Assembly (NCBI GenBank): GCA_963819885.1
Contig: CAWFXV010000011.1
Coordinates: forward strand, 1-64,000
From: JACVRX01 sp963819885
GTDB taxonomy: Bacteria; Actinomycetota; Actinomycetes; Jiangellales; Jiangellaceae
DNA length: 64,000 bases
Direction: 5' to 3'
The notes under the pieces are model-generated. The model was not told the origin of the DNA and searched no databases. It saw nothing but the letters and a program-made list of their open reading frames with translations. This document shows, one piece after another, positions 28,908 to 37,562 of the stretch; position 1 is the stretch's first letter, and each line of letters starts with the position of its first letter. Both the position numbers and the translations under genes were made by a program.

Positions 28908-30118
28908 TGAGCGTCGAGACGGAGGAAGACCAGACCTCCAGGAAGGTCGTGACCCCGGCTGGGCGGCTCGCCAGCCTGCGCCGGCCGTGGACGTGGCCGT
29001 TGTCTCGGCTCGGCCTGACCGCCTATCTCGTCGTCCTGGCCGTCTATGTCGTCGCCGTCGGTGTCCCGATCGACCGGATCGGACAGAGCGTCTGGATCCT
29101 GGCGGGGATCGTTGCCGCACGGTTGGGCCGGCCGATCCGCGAGCATGTGCGCGCTGTGCTGGACTGGCTGCCGCTTCTCGCTGCACTGGTCCTCTACGAC
29201 CACACCCGCGGCATCGCCGACACCCTCGGGATTCCCGTCCGCGTGGTCGAGCTGGCCGACCTGGAACGGCTGCTCTTCGGCGGCATCTTGCCGACGGCCT
29301 GGCTGCAGGAGCACGCTTACGATCCGGCCCAGCCGCACTGGTGGGACGCCGCTGCGTCGTTGGTCTATGTCACCCACTTCGTGTTGCCGTGGGCATTGGC
29401 AGCGATCCTCTACGTCCGGTCCCGGCCAGTGTGGCTGACCTATGTGCGCCGGGTCGTTCTGCTGTCATACGCCGGGCTCATGACCTACATCCTGCTGCCG
29501 GCCGCGCCCCCGTGGTACGCGTCGAAGTACGGCTTCGTCCCGGAACAGATGGACCGAGTGGCGACCAATGGTTGGTCGGTCGTCGGGCTGAACAGCGCTG
29601 GCGCGTGGCTGGACCAGGCCCAGGCCGGCTCCAATCAGGTGGCCGCCCTGCCGTCGCTGCACGCGGCGTTCGCGCTGCTGTTCAGCGTCACCCTGTGGAT
29701 GCTCGTGCGCAATCGGCTGCTGCTGATCGTGATCGCCGCCTATCCGGTCGCCATGGCACTGACCCTGATCTACGGTGGCGAGCACTACGTCATCGACGTC
29801 CTGCTCGGCTGGGTCTATGTCGGCCTGGTGCTACTGGCGTCCATCGCTTGGCAGACCTGGCGGTCGGCCGCCCCCGATCACCCCCCGGACAACGTCCCGG
29901 GCGCGGTCGACGTCGTCGGGCCAGACCATGATCTGACGACCGTTACGGTCGACGATGACGGTGAACCGAATGCCGGCGGCCGTGAGCGCCGTGCCGATGG
30001 GTCGGATTTTCGCGTCGGTTCTGACGATAGCGACGGGCTGGAGCAGGCCATACTCGGGCTTCGAGGGGCCGACGAGGGAGGACCCGCGAGCGAACGCCCA
30101 GCGGACCAGCAGCAGTAG
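28907..30118 (+). CDS. PAP2-superfamily membrane phosphatase/transferase
   Basis: An integral membrane protein with about eight hydrophobic helices up to residue 325. PAP2 active-site motifs are visible: a basic residue region KYGF, then LPSLHAAF, and YGGEHYVIDVLLGW with the catalytic His and Asp. It resembles the inositolphosphotransferase-like PAP2 group of actinobacteria, acting on lipid phosphates at the outer membrane face. It is coupled to murA by TGATG. The last 80 codons are hydrophilic and lie antisense to the gene at 29831-30184, so the true C-terminus may be near residue 325 and the tail a read-through caused by a frame change. Confidence 0.82.
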   Translation: MSVETEEDQTSRKVVTPAGRLASLRRPWTWPLSRLGLTAYLVVLAVYVVAVGVPIDRIGQSVWILAGIVAARLGRPIREHVRAVLDWLPLLAALVLYDHTRGIADTLGIPVRVVELADLERLLFGGILPTAWLQEHAYDPAQPHWWDAAASLVYVTHFVLPWALAAILYVRSRPVWLTYVRRVVLLSYAGLMTYILLPAAPPWYASKYGFVPEQMDRVATNGWSVVGLNSAGAWLDQAQAGSNQVAALPSLHAAFALLFSVTLWMLVRNRLLLIVIAAYPVAMALTLIYGGEHYVIDVLLGWVYVGLVLLASIAWQTWRSAAPDHPPDNVPGAVDVVGPDHDLTTVTVDDDGEPNAGGRERRADGSDFRVGSDDSDGLEQAILGLRGADEGGPASERPADQQQ

Positions 30119-30184
30119 CGTTCCGAGCAGGGCGGCGACTGCCAGCGGCCCCAACACATACGTGGCGTTCCCCGTACCCGGCAC
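29831..30184 (-). CDS. Small membrane protein with a signal-transducing DUF2007-like domain
   Basis: A 117-residue protein with one N-terminal membrane helix (about 8-30) and a compact alpha/beta domain (about 48-105) with the pattern VAIVRTDAKIRPIGTALTAAGIRFTVIVDRNG-type strands, resembling DUF2007-like domains. I believe it is real because its composition is that of a folded protein, while the plus-strand reading of the same bases is low-complexity. GTG start at 30184 with TAGGAA upstream. It overlaps the 3' end of the PAP2 gene for 288 bp and is divergent from the dehydrogenase at 30249. Confidence 0.65.
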   Translation of the reverse strand: MPGTGNATYVLGPLAVAALLGTLLLLVRWAFARGSSLVGPSKPEYGLLQPVAIVRTDAKIRPIGTALTAAGIRFTVIVDRNGRQIMVWPDDVDRARDVVRGVIGGGRPPGLPSDGRQ

Positions 30185-30248
30185 GTTCCTAGTGTGCCCG
30201 CCGCGGGCGGGTCGGCACCGTCAGCACCGTAGAGAAAGGGGAGTGCAC

Positions 30249-31100
30249 ATGTCGCAGCGAGTCGCCGTGGTCGGCGCAGGGCTGATGGGGTCCGGCATCG
30301 CCCAGGTTGCCGCACAGGCCGGATGGCAGGTGGTGCTGCGTGACGTCACCGACGATGCGCTCCGGCAAGGGATCGCCGAAATCGAGAGAAGCACCGCGCG
30401 GCTGGTCGAGAAGAACCGGCTCTCGGCCGAGGACCGGGACGCCACCCTGGCCCGCATTACGACGACTCGGGATCTCGGCCAGGCGGCGGAGGCCGATATC
30501 GTCGTCGAGGCGGTCTTCGAGCAGGTCGAGGTCAAACAGGAGCTGTTCGGGGAGTTGGACCGAGTCTGCCGGGCCGACGCCGTGCTCGCGACCAACACCA
30601 GCGCCATTCCGATCACGACCATCGCCTCGGCGACGACCCGCCCCGAGTCGGTCGTCGGTACGCATTTCTTCTCACCGGTTCCCGTGATGAGCCTGTGCGA
30701 ACTGATCCGGGGGCTGCGGACCTCAGACGCGACGCTGGCGGCGGCGCGCTCGTTCGCCGAGTCGGTCGGCAAGACCTGTGTTGTCGTCAACCGCGACGTC
30801 GCCGGCTTCGTCACGACGCGGCTGATCAGCGCGCTAGTGGTGGAGGCCGTGCGGCTGTACGAGTCGGGCATCGCGTCGGCCGAGGACATCGACACCGCAT
30901 GTCGGCTCGGCTTCGGACACGCCATGGGCCCGCTCGCCACGATCGATCTGACCGGCGTGGACATCCTCCGGCATGCCGCGGCGACCATCTACGCGGAGAC
31001 CGGCGACACCAAGTTCTTCCCGCCCGAGACACTCACCCGAATGGTCGCGGCCGGTGACCTCGGCCGGAAATCGGGCCGCGGCTTCTACACCTACTCGTGA
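30249..31100 (+). CDS. 3-hydroxyacyl-CoA (3-hydroxybutyryl-CoA) dehydrogenase
   Basis: A 283-residue NAD(P)-dependent dehydrogenase that interconverts 3-hydroxyacyl-CoA and 3-oxoacyl-CoA in fatty acid or butyrate/PHB metabolism. It has the dinucleotide motif VVGAGLMGSG (residues 7-16), the catalytic His in GTHFFSPVPVM, Glu-containing SIPITTIA region, and the C-terminal helical domain with GFGHAMGPLATIDLTGVD. The ATG at 30249 follows GAAAGGGGAG. The start far upstream at 29955 is rejected as antisense overlap. Confidence 0.92.
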   Translation: MSQRVAVVGAGLMGSGIAQVAAQAGWQVVLRDVTDDALRQGIAEIERSTARLVEKNRLSAEDRDATLARITTTRDLGQAAEADIVVEAVFEQVEVKQELFGELDRVCRADAVLATNTSAIPITTIASATTRPESVVGTHFFSPVPVMSLCELIRGLRTSDATLAAARSFAESVGKTCVVVNRDVAGFVTTRLISALVVEAVRLYESGIASAEDIDTACRLGFGHAMGPLATIDLTGVDILRHAAATIYAETGDTKFFPPETLTRMVAAGDLGRKSGRGFYTYS

Positions 31101-31116
31101 AACCAACTGCTCGGCG

Positions 31117-31764
31117 TCAGCGACCGGGCGCGGGCAGGATGCCCCGTTCGTAGGCGAGGGTGACGGCGGCGGTGCGGTCGTCGACGCCGAGCTTGGCGAA
31201 GATGCGCAACAGGTGCGTCTTGACAGTTGCCTCGCCGATGAACAGCGCCCGCCCGACTTCGGCGTTGGACAATCCGCGGGCAACAGCGGCAAGTACCTCG
31301 GCCTCGCGGGGGGTGAGCTGTTCCCGAGTCGGCGTCCGCAGGCGGTTCACCAACCGAGCGGCCACGGGCGGCGCGAGCACGGTCTCACCCCGAGCAGCCG
31401 CGCGAATCGCCGCGGCGAGCTCCAACCGAGGCGTGTCCTTGAGCAAGTACCCCGTGGCGCCTGCCTCGACTGCACGCACGATGTCGGAATCGGTGTCATA
31501 GGTCGTCAGGACCAGCACCTTGATGCCCGGGTCGGCCGTGGTGATCCGGGCCGTCGCCTCGGCTCCGTCGAGGCCAGGCATCCGCAAATCCATCAGTACG
31601 ACGTCCGGTTGCAGCCGGCTGGCGACGGCGACGGCTTCCTCGCCGTTGCCGGCCTCGCCGACGATCTCGAAGTCGGCCTCCGCGCTGAGCATCCCCGCCA
31701 ATCCGGTTCGCACGACCGGATGATCGTCGACGATGAGGATTCGCAGTGCCGTCACGAACGGCAA
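31117..31764 (-). CDS. NarL/LuxR-family response regulator
   Basis: A 215-residue two-component regulator: receiver domain (about 6-125) with acidic pocket VDDHP and phospho-acceptor Asp59 in VVLMDLRMPG, and a C-terminal LuxR-type helix-turn-helix (about 148-210, LTPREAEVLAAVARGLSNAEV). It sits 27 bp downstream of the sensor kinase and is the last gene of the ABC-transporter operon, so it probably controls that transporter. Inverted repeats at 34829 and 34919 are candidate binding sites. Confidence 0.92.
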   Translation of the reverse strand: MPFVTALRILIVDDHPVVRTGLAGMLSAEADFEIVGEAGNGEEAVAVASRLQPDVVLMDLRMPGLDGAEATARITTADPGIKVLVLTTYDTDSDIVRAVEAGATGYLLKDTPRLELAAAIRAAARGETVLAPPVAARLVNRLRTPTREQLTPREAEVLAAVARGLSNAEVGRALFIGEATVKTHLLRIFAKLGVDDRTAAVTLAYERGILPAPGR

Positions 31765-31791
31765 CGCTAGCTGCTGCGGAGCCGGTCCTGG

Positions 31792-33030
31792 CTAGGGAAC
31801 GAGCACTCGGATGGAGGTGCCTGTGCCGACACCGCTGGCGATTTCCAAGGTGCCACCGACCTGCTCGACTCGTGCGCGCATGCCACGCAGGCCGTAGCCG
31901 CTGACGTTGAGCGGGTCGAAGCCTGGCCGTTGTCGGTTACTTCGAGACGTGGCGCTGCCGGGTCCGTCCGGCGGGAAGCTGAGGGTTACCCGAACGGCCG
32001 TGGCCGCGGCGTGCCTGCGGACGTTCGCCAGCGCCTCCTGGGTCGCCCGCAGCAACACGACTTCGTAGTTGGTGGGCAGCGAGCGGGGCCGGCCGGAGAC
32101 CATGATCTCGGCCGGCAGCCCGGTCTCGCTCGCCGAATCGGGCGACGACCCGCTCGACGGCCTCGGCCAAGCTGGCGTCCAGCAGCTCGACCGGCCCGGC
32201 CGCCTCGACCAAGGCCCGGGCCTCGGCCAGCCCCTCGCGGGCGGTCTTCTCGATGAGGGCAAGCTGTTCGCGCGCCGCCGTCGCGTTCGGCGGCAGCGTC
32301 ACTTCGGCGGCCTGGCTCAAGGTCAGGATGCTCGTGAAGCTCTGCGCCAGCGTGTCGTGGATCTCGCGGGCCAGCCGCTCACGCTCGGCGAGCACACCGC
32401 GGGCATGCTCTGTTGTGGCTAGTTCCGCCCGGGTGCGCTCGAGCTCGTCGATCAGCACGGCCCGCCGCTCGGCCTGCTCGGTGATGCCCGTGATGAACAG
32501 ACCGAGCAGCAAAGCCAGACCGAGTTGGAGCAGCATGGACGGCAGCACTTCGATGATGGCTTGGCGGTCCCAGCCGCCGAGACCGATCTCGATCAGGGCG
32601 AGCCCGGCGATGACGATGATCGTGGCGACGACGGCGCGTCGGGTCGAGAGGTATGCCCAGATCTGCGGGAACAGCATGAACAGCAAGACGTACTCGGGCC
32701 CGCCCCAGTCGTCCCGGGCTGCCGCTGCTGACGATCACCAGGCCGTAGAAGCACGCCCACGTCAGCGCGACCTGGACCAGCGACGCCGTGCCGCGGTCCT
32801 CGCCGAGCAGATGCCGCCCGACGCAGGAGGTAGCTCGCCGTCATCACAGCCAGCAGGGCAAGGGCGACGAGCTTGGCGCTGACGGTCAAGTCGTCGCGGA
32901 CGACAGTGAACAGGGCTACCAGGGCGAGCAGGCCCAGGTACACCACGTCCCAGCCGATCCTGGTCCGGGCCCAGAAGCTGTCCAGCTCCGCTGACGAGCT
33001 GTGCGTTCTGCGGCATGCCGGATCGGTCAT
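31792..33030 (-). pseudogene. Sensor histidine kinase of the NarL/DesK type, five frame breaks
   Basis: Homology-like blocks in all three frames join into one kinase. Residues from ATG 33030 (MTDPACRRTHSSS) give membrane helices; the frame changes near 32820 (to GRHLLGEDRGTASL), near 32715 (to DDWGGPEYVLLFML), near 32135 (to ETGLPAEIMVSG), near 31948 (to LEVTDNGQ) and near 31921 (to FDPLNVSGYGLRG). The HisKA_3 motif LAREIHDTLAQ holds the phosphorylated His, and DNGQGFD and GYGLRGM are the ATP-binding N and G boxes. The start overlaps the permease stop by 1 bp. Five breaks mean either sequence error or a decayed gene. Confidence 0.82.
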
Positions 33031-33899
33031 CACCCGGCGTCCCGACGCTGCCACCGGAACGTCCGCACGCACAGGACCAGCCCAACAATCAGCCAGGCGA
33101 CCAGCACGATGGCCGTCAGACCGTGTTGCCAGGACCCGGAGACCTCGGCCGCCTCGAACTCGGGTGGGAGGAACACCGATCGCATTCCTTGCGCCATCCA
33201 CTTGAGCGGGAAGATCGCCGCGATGTGCTGCAGCCAGGTCGGCAGGTCGCTGTACACGAAGAAGACCCCGGAGATGAACTGCAGGATCAGCACGGGCGCC
33301 GTGACGACGGCCGGGGCACTTCGTCCAGACTTCGGAACGGACGAGTAAGCGATCCCGAGAACCGTTCCCGCCGCCGTCCCCAGGACGAAGACCCAGGCAA
33401 AGGTCAGCCAGCTCGACGGTTCGGTGGGCAGCTCCACCCGGAAGATAAGCGCTGCGGAGGCGAGGAGCAGCGCCGTCTGCGCCAGGGCGGTGATGAGCAC
33501 CATGCCGATCTTGCCCAGGAAGTAGGACACCGGTGGCATCGGCGTGCCGCGCAGCCGCTTGAGCGTTCCGTCGTCCCGCTCGATCGCGATGGTGATCGCC
33601 AAGGTCTGGAAACTGACCAGAAAGATGCCGGCGGCAATCATCCCCGGCAGGAAGTACTGCGTGAAGTCGATGGCGGGCGCCCCGTCGCCGATCGCCGAGT
33701 CTTCGCCTCCGAACGCCACGGAGAAGATGCCGAGCATGATGATCGGGAACAGGAAGCTGAAGATCAGCGCGTCCTTCTCGCGGAAGAAGGCCTTGAGCTC
33801 CAGGCGAGTGCGAGCGAGGCCGAGCGACCCGGCAGTCGGGGCCTTGCTGCCGGCGCCGGCGGTGTCGATTGCGTTGGCGTTCTCGGTTCTGATGGTCAT
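33030..33899 (-). CDS. ABC-2 type transporter permease
   Basis: A 289-residue exporter permease with a cytoplasmic N-terminus and six hydrophobic helices starting near residue 45 (IFSFLFPIIMLGIFSVAFG). The pattern ERDDGTLKRLRGTPMP is typical of ABC-2 permeases of the drug or lipid exporter group. The ATG at 33899 overlaps the ATPase stop (ATGA), so the two are translationally coupled; its stop overlaps the kinase start. The substrate is unknown, but coupling to a two-component system suggests response to membrane or antibiotic stress. Confidence 0.9.
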   Translation of the reverse strand: MTIRTENANAIDTAGAGSKAPTAGSLGLARTRLELKAFFREKDALIFSFLFPIIMLGIFSVAFGGEDSAIGDGAPAIDFTQYFLPGMIAAGIFLVSFQTLAITIAIERDDGTLKRLRGTPMPPVSYFLGKIGMVLITALAQTALLLASAALIFRVELPTEPSSWLTFAWVFVLGTAAGTVLGIAYSSVPKSGRSAPAVVTAPVLILQFISGVFFVYSDLPTWLQHIAAIFPLKWMAQGMRSVFLPPEFEAAEVSGSWQHGLTAIVLVAWLIVGLVLCVRTFRWQRRDAG

Positions 33900-34771
33900 G
33901 ACTGCGGCGCTTCCTCGCTGGTGCCGGCTGCACCGATCAACTGGAGATACACGTCTTCGAGGGTGGGACGGGTGACGGACAAACCGGGGATCTCGCCGGG
34001 AAAGCGGGCGGCGAGCTCCTGCACGATCCGGGTGGGCTCTGCCGACACGGTGCTGCGACGCTCGCCGTTCTCCGTCCATCCGACGGCGGCTTCTCTGTCG
34101 GCCCGTCCGCCAAGCCGCTGAGGTGTGTCAACCGCGACGATGCGACCGTCGTTGATGACGGCCACCCGGTCGGCCAGGTGTTCCGCCTCGTCGAGGTAGT
34201 GGGTGGTGAGGATGATCGTCGTCCCGCCGTGGGCCAGCGAGTCGATGAGGTCCCAGAACTCGTGCCGAGCCTCCGGGTCGAAGCCGGTCGTCGGCTCGTC
34301 CAGGAACAGCAGCTCGGGGCGACCAAGAATGCCGAGCGCCACGTCGAGCCGGCGTCGCTGCCCGCCGGAGAGGTGGCGTGCCCGGGTTCGGCGCTTGTCG
34401 TCAAGCCCGACGGCGCCTATGACCTCGTCAGGATCGCGGGCGTTGGGGTAGTAGCGAGAAAAGTGTCGGACCAGTTCCTCAACTGTCAACTCGTCGTGAC
34501 CGCCGGTGGTCTGCAGCACGATGCCGATACGCGACCGCCATGCCGGCGTCGGTCGCCCCGGATCGACCCCCAACACGCTGACGGTGCCGGCGTCGCGGCG
34601 CCGGAACCCCTCCAGAATCTCGACGGTAGTCGTCTTGCCGGCGCCGTTCGGGCCGAGCAGGGCGAAGATCTCCCCACGGGCGACCTCGAGGTCGACATCG
34701 TCGACCGCATGCGTCTCGCCGTAGCTCTTGCGCAGGTCCTGCACCGCGATCGCGGCGTCGGTCGTAGCCAT
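33896..34771 (-). CDS. ABC transporter ATP-binding protein (DrrA-like)
   Basis: A 291-residue ATPase with Walker A GPNGAGKTT (residues 40-48), signature LSGGQRRRLD, Walker B ELLFLDEPTTGFD and the switch His in LTTHYLDEAEHLADR. The C-terminal part resembles the DrrA type used by ABC-2 drug exporters. I chose ATG 34771 because the frame upstream to 35023 is low-complexity. First gene of the ATPase-permease-kinase-regulator operon. Confidence 0.93.
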   Translation of the reverse strand: MATTDAAIAVQDLRKSYGETHAVDDVDLEVARGEIFALLGPNGAGKTTTVEILEGFRRRDAGTVSVLGVDPGRPTPAWRSRIGIVLQTTGGHDELTVEELVRHFSRYYPNARDPDEVIGAVGLDDKRRTRARHLSGGQRRRLDVALGILGRPELLFLDEPTTGFDPEARHEFWDLIDSLAHGGTTIILTTHYLDEAEHLADRVAVINDGRIVAVDTPQRLGGRADREAAVGWTENGERRSTVSAEPTRIVQELAARFPGEIPGLSVTRPTLEDVYLQLIGAAGTSEEAPQS

Positions 34772-34828
34772 GCCCTCATCTTGACCGTGCCGCTGCCGGG
34801 CCGGAAGCGTCGGTCGGTGGGATTCGTT

Positions 34829-34846
34829 GTCCACCAACCGGTGGAC
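34829..34846. promoter_or_regulatory. Perfect inverted repeat upstream of the ABC/two-component operon
   Basis: GTCCACC-AACC-GGTGGAC, 7-bp arms with a 4-bp centre, 58 bp before the ATPase start. A second repeat, TGTCA-GCGG-TGACA, lies at 34919-34932. Both are candidate sites for the operon's own LuxR-type response regulator. Confidence 0.45.
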
Positions 34847-34984
34847 CTCTTGCCGGCGGCTAAGTGCTCGACGTGGAGCTAAGGCGCTGCGCCCGCGCAG
34901 AACGCGGTGATCGCCCGATGTCAGCGGTGACACCTCAGGACCAGGCTCGTTGATGTCAGGAATGAACAGTTGAGGAGTCCGGTC

Positions 34985-35158
34985 ATGACTTTCACCCACG
35001 ACCACATCGCACAGGAACTGCACCGCGAGCGAGCGGTACGGCTAGAGCACGACGTGGTGATCGCCCGGTTGGCGAAACCGGTCGTCCGCAGGCCATGGGG
35101 CCGACCGATTCGGCGCCTGTGGTGGCACGGTTTGCGATCCGAAGGCTCTACCGCTTGA
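34985..35158 (+). CDS. Possible small basic protein
   Basis: A 57-codon frame from ATG 34985, preceded by GAGGAG 8 nt upstream, encoding a His- and Arg-rich peptide (MTFTHDHIAQELHRERAVRL at its start). It has no recognised domain. It lies in the gap beside the ABC operon and ends 11 bp inside the convergent membrane-protein gene. Ribosome binding site and amino-acid pattern favour a real gene, but only weakly. Confidence 0.4.
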   Translation: MTFTHDHIAQELHRERAVRLEHDVVIARLAKPVVRRPWGRPIRRLWWHGLRSEGSTA

Positions 35159-35903
35159 GGTCGGCAACGGCTTCGTAGTAGGCGTTCGACTCCGGCCGGT
35201 AAAGCAGATACAGGATCACTGCCGCGAGCACTGCGGAGATGAGGCTGAACACCACGACCAGGCCACTGCTCTGGCCGAAGAACAGACCGATGAGAGTGAA
35301 CACGATGTTGATCGCGCCGAGCACGGTGGCGACGATCCGCGCCCAATTCTTGCCGCGCCGGTTGGTCTCGGCCATCCACACCCACAGCAAGATGCCGATG
35401 AGAAGGAAGAACACGCCGATGACGATTCCGACGGTGACGATGGCATCGAGCTCGCTGTCGGTCAGCGTCGGATCACCCTCGAGCGCCTGTTCGCGCACCG
35501 AATCCTGGGTCAGCAGGTTGGCCACGACGCTGATCGCTGAGAGCGCCGCCCCGACGTACATCAGCTTGACGGCGGTCAGGATCGATGACGGCGGGGTGGG
35601 CGTCGGACGCGGCGCGGCGTAGGGCATCTCCGGTGGCGTCGGTGCCGGTGGGTACACAGGCGGTTGCTGAGAGAACTCCCCGGCCGGGCTGTCGAAGGCC
35701 GGGCCTGCTGTCGGTTCACTCGGCGGTGCTGCCCACGGATCGGCTGCGGGCTCTTCCACCGTAGGCGGCCCGCCCGGAGCCACTGGCTGGTCGGACATCG
35801 GCTGGTCGGGCATGGGCTGGTCGGGCTCGGGCTGATCGGGCGCGGGCTGATCCGGCCGGTCCGGTGGCGTTCCCCAGGGATCCGAGGGAGGGGTAGTGCT
35901 CAT
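35148..35903 (-). CDS. Proline-rich N-terminal, four-helix membrane protein
   Basis: A 251-residue protein with an N-terminal disordered tail of about 105 residues containing repeats of the P-D-Q-P type (five copies near residues 17-40) and Pro-rich stretches, then four membrane helices (about 107-127, 153-175, 188-205, 212-232). This layout is common in actinobacterial proteins of the DUF4064/DUF308-like kind, of unknown function; the Pro-rich tail probably mediates protein contacts. It stands alone on its strand. Confidence 0.75.
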   Translation of the reverse strand: MSTTPPSDPWGTPPDRPDQPAPDQPEPDQPMPDQPMSDQPVAPGGPPTVEEPAADPWAAPPSEPTAGPAFDSPAGEFSQQPPVYPPAPTPPEMPYAAPRPTPTPPSSILTAVKLMYVGAALSAISVVANLLTQDSVREQALEGDPTLTDSELDAIVTVGIVIGVFFLLIGILLWVWMAETNRRGKNWARIVATVLGAINIVFTLIGLFFGQSSGLVVVFSLISAVLAAVILYLLYRPESNAYYEAVADLKR

Positions 35904-36119
35904 GGGATGACGGTTCCTTCCCGGTCGGAGGCTTGCACCCTGACACCGGCGCCACCTTAGAGGAAGATCACCGAAGGCGGAACGTCACGCGCCGCTGACC
36001 GGAGACGCTGATGCGTAGTACGCATTGGAGCTTTGACGGGGCGGCAGCGGATCCGGCGGTTCCAATGGGGCGGTCATGGCAGCTCCATCCTGACGGTTCG
36101 GCTGGCCTACGGTCGAGTC

Positions 36120-37562
36120 GTGACAGAAATCCACGAGCTGACTGCATTGGAGCTCGCGTCAGCTATCCGAGAGCGCGAGGTATCTCCGACCGAGGTTCTC
36201 GACCACACTCTCGAGCGAGCGGACCGGCTGGGCAGCCGGGTCGGCGCGTTCGTCACGCTGACACCTGATCTCGCCCGAGACCAGGCGCACGCCATCGAGA
36301 AAGCGATCCTCGGTGGGGGCGAAGCGCCGCCGCTGGCCGGTGTGCCGTGCCCGGTCAAGGACCTCGCCATGGTCGCGGGCATACCGTTCACCGCGGGGAG
36401 CGCTGCCCTCGCCAGTACGGTCGCACCGGTCGACGACGGGGTCGTGTCCCTGCTGCGCGACGCAGGAACGCTGATGATCGGCAAGACCAATACGCCAGAG
36501 TTCGGACTGCCCTGCTACACCGAACCGGACATCGCACCGCCGGCCAGATCGCCATGGGATCTTTCCCGCTCGGCCGGCGGTTCCAGCGGCGGAGCTGCCG
36601 CCGCCGTGGCCGCGCATATCGTGCCGGTGGCCCATGCGTCCGACGGCGGCGGCTCCATCCGGATTCCGGCCAGTGTCTGCGGCTTGGTCGGCCTGAAACC
36701 GACCCGCGGGCGGGTCAGTGCGGGACCACACGGCGTCGACGGCGCAGGACTGGCCGGCTCCGGAGTGCTGACCAGAGACGTCCGTGACACGGCGGCATTA
36801 CTCGATGTCCTCGCGTACAACCGGCCCGGTGACACGTTCGTCCTGCCTGGACCGGCGACGACATTCGTCGATGCTTGTGAGCGTGCGCCAGCAGCACTTC
36901 GGGTCGGTGTGGTGACGGCTCCGGTGATCGCGGAGTACGCCCCCGTTGACCGGGCGTGTCTCGAAGCGGTGAGCGACACCGCGGCGCTCCTCGCCGATCT
37001 GGGTCATGCGGTCGGAGAGGCTCCGGTTCCGTTCCCGGCGCAACGGTGGGCCTCCTTCGAGGCGATCTGGTCGGTCCTGGCGGCGACCGCACCTATCCCA
37101 CCCGAGAAGGAGAGCTTGCTGAGGCCGTACACCCGGTGGCTCCGGACGAAGGGCCTGGGCTTCTCCGGAGTGGACTATGCCGAAGCGTTGACGGGGGTCC
37201 AACGGACCAGCCGTGAGGCCGCGCAGGTATGGGCCCCCTACGACGTGATCCTGTCGCCCACGCTCGCCAGAATCCCCGCGCTGGTCGGGGAGCTGCGCAA
37301 CGACGACGACCCAGCTGCGGACTTCGCGGCGCAAGTGGACTACACCCCGTGGACCAGCGTCTGGAACCTCACCGGCTGGCCAGCGATCAGTCTGCCCCTG
37401 CACCGGATCGAGGTCGCCGGCAACACCCTTCCGGTTGGCATCATGCTCGGTGGCCGGCACGGATCGGAGGAGACCCTGCTGGCTTTGTCGGCGCAGTTGG
37501 AGGAAGCAAGGCCGTGGCGCGAGGCGTTGAGACGGTTGGCCAGCCTGCCCAGAAGGGTGTGA
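36120..37562 (+). CDS. Amidase signature enzyme
   Basis: A 480-residue hydrolase of the amidase signature family. The Ser-cisSer-Lys triad is complete: Lys80 in PVKDLAM, cis-Ser155 in SAGGSSGG and nucleophile Ser179 in DGGGSIRIPA. It hydrolyses an amide bond; the substrate is unknown, and GatA is less likely because no gatB or gatC is adjacent. I chose GTG at 36120 as it gives the usual N-terminal ELTALELASAIRE helix. Its stop overlaps the next start by 4 bp (GTGA). Confidence 0.9.
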   Translation: MTEIHELTALELASAIREREVSPTEVLDHTLERADRLGSRVGAFVTLTPDLARDQAHAIEKAILGGGEAPPLAGVPCPVKDLAMVAGIPFTAGSAALASTVAPVDDGVVSLLRDAGTLMIGKTNTPEFGLPCYTEPDIAPPARSPWDLSRSAGGSSGGAAAAVAAHIVPVAHASDGGGSIRIPASVCGLVGLKPTRGRVSAGPHGVDGAGLAGSGVLTRDVRDTAALLDVLAYNRPGDTFVLPGPATTFVDACERAPAALRVGVVTAPVIAEYAPVDRACLEAVSDTAALLADLGHAVGEAPVPFPAQRWASFEAIWSVLAATAPIPPEKESLLRPYTRWLRTKGLGFSGVDYAEALTGVQRTSREAAQVWAPYDVILSPTLARIPALVGELRNDDDPAADFAAQVDYTPWTSVWNLTGWPAISLPLHRIEVAGNTLPVGIMLGGRHGSEETLLALSAQLEEARPWREALRRLASLPRRV

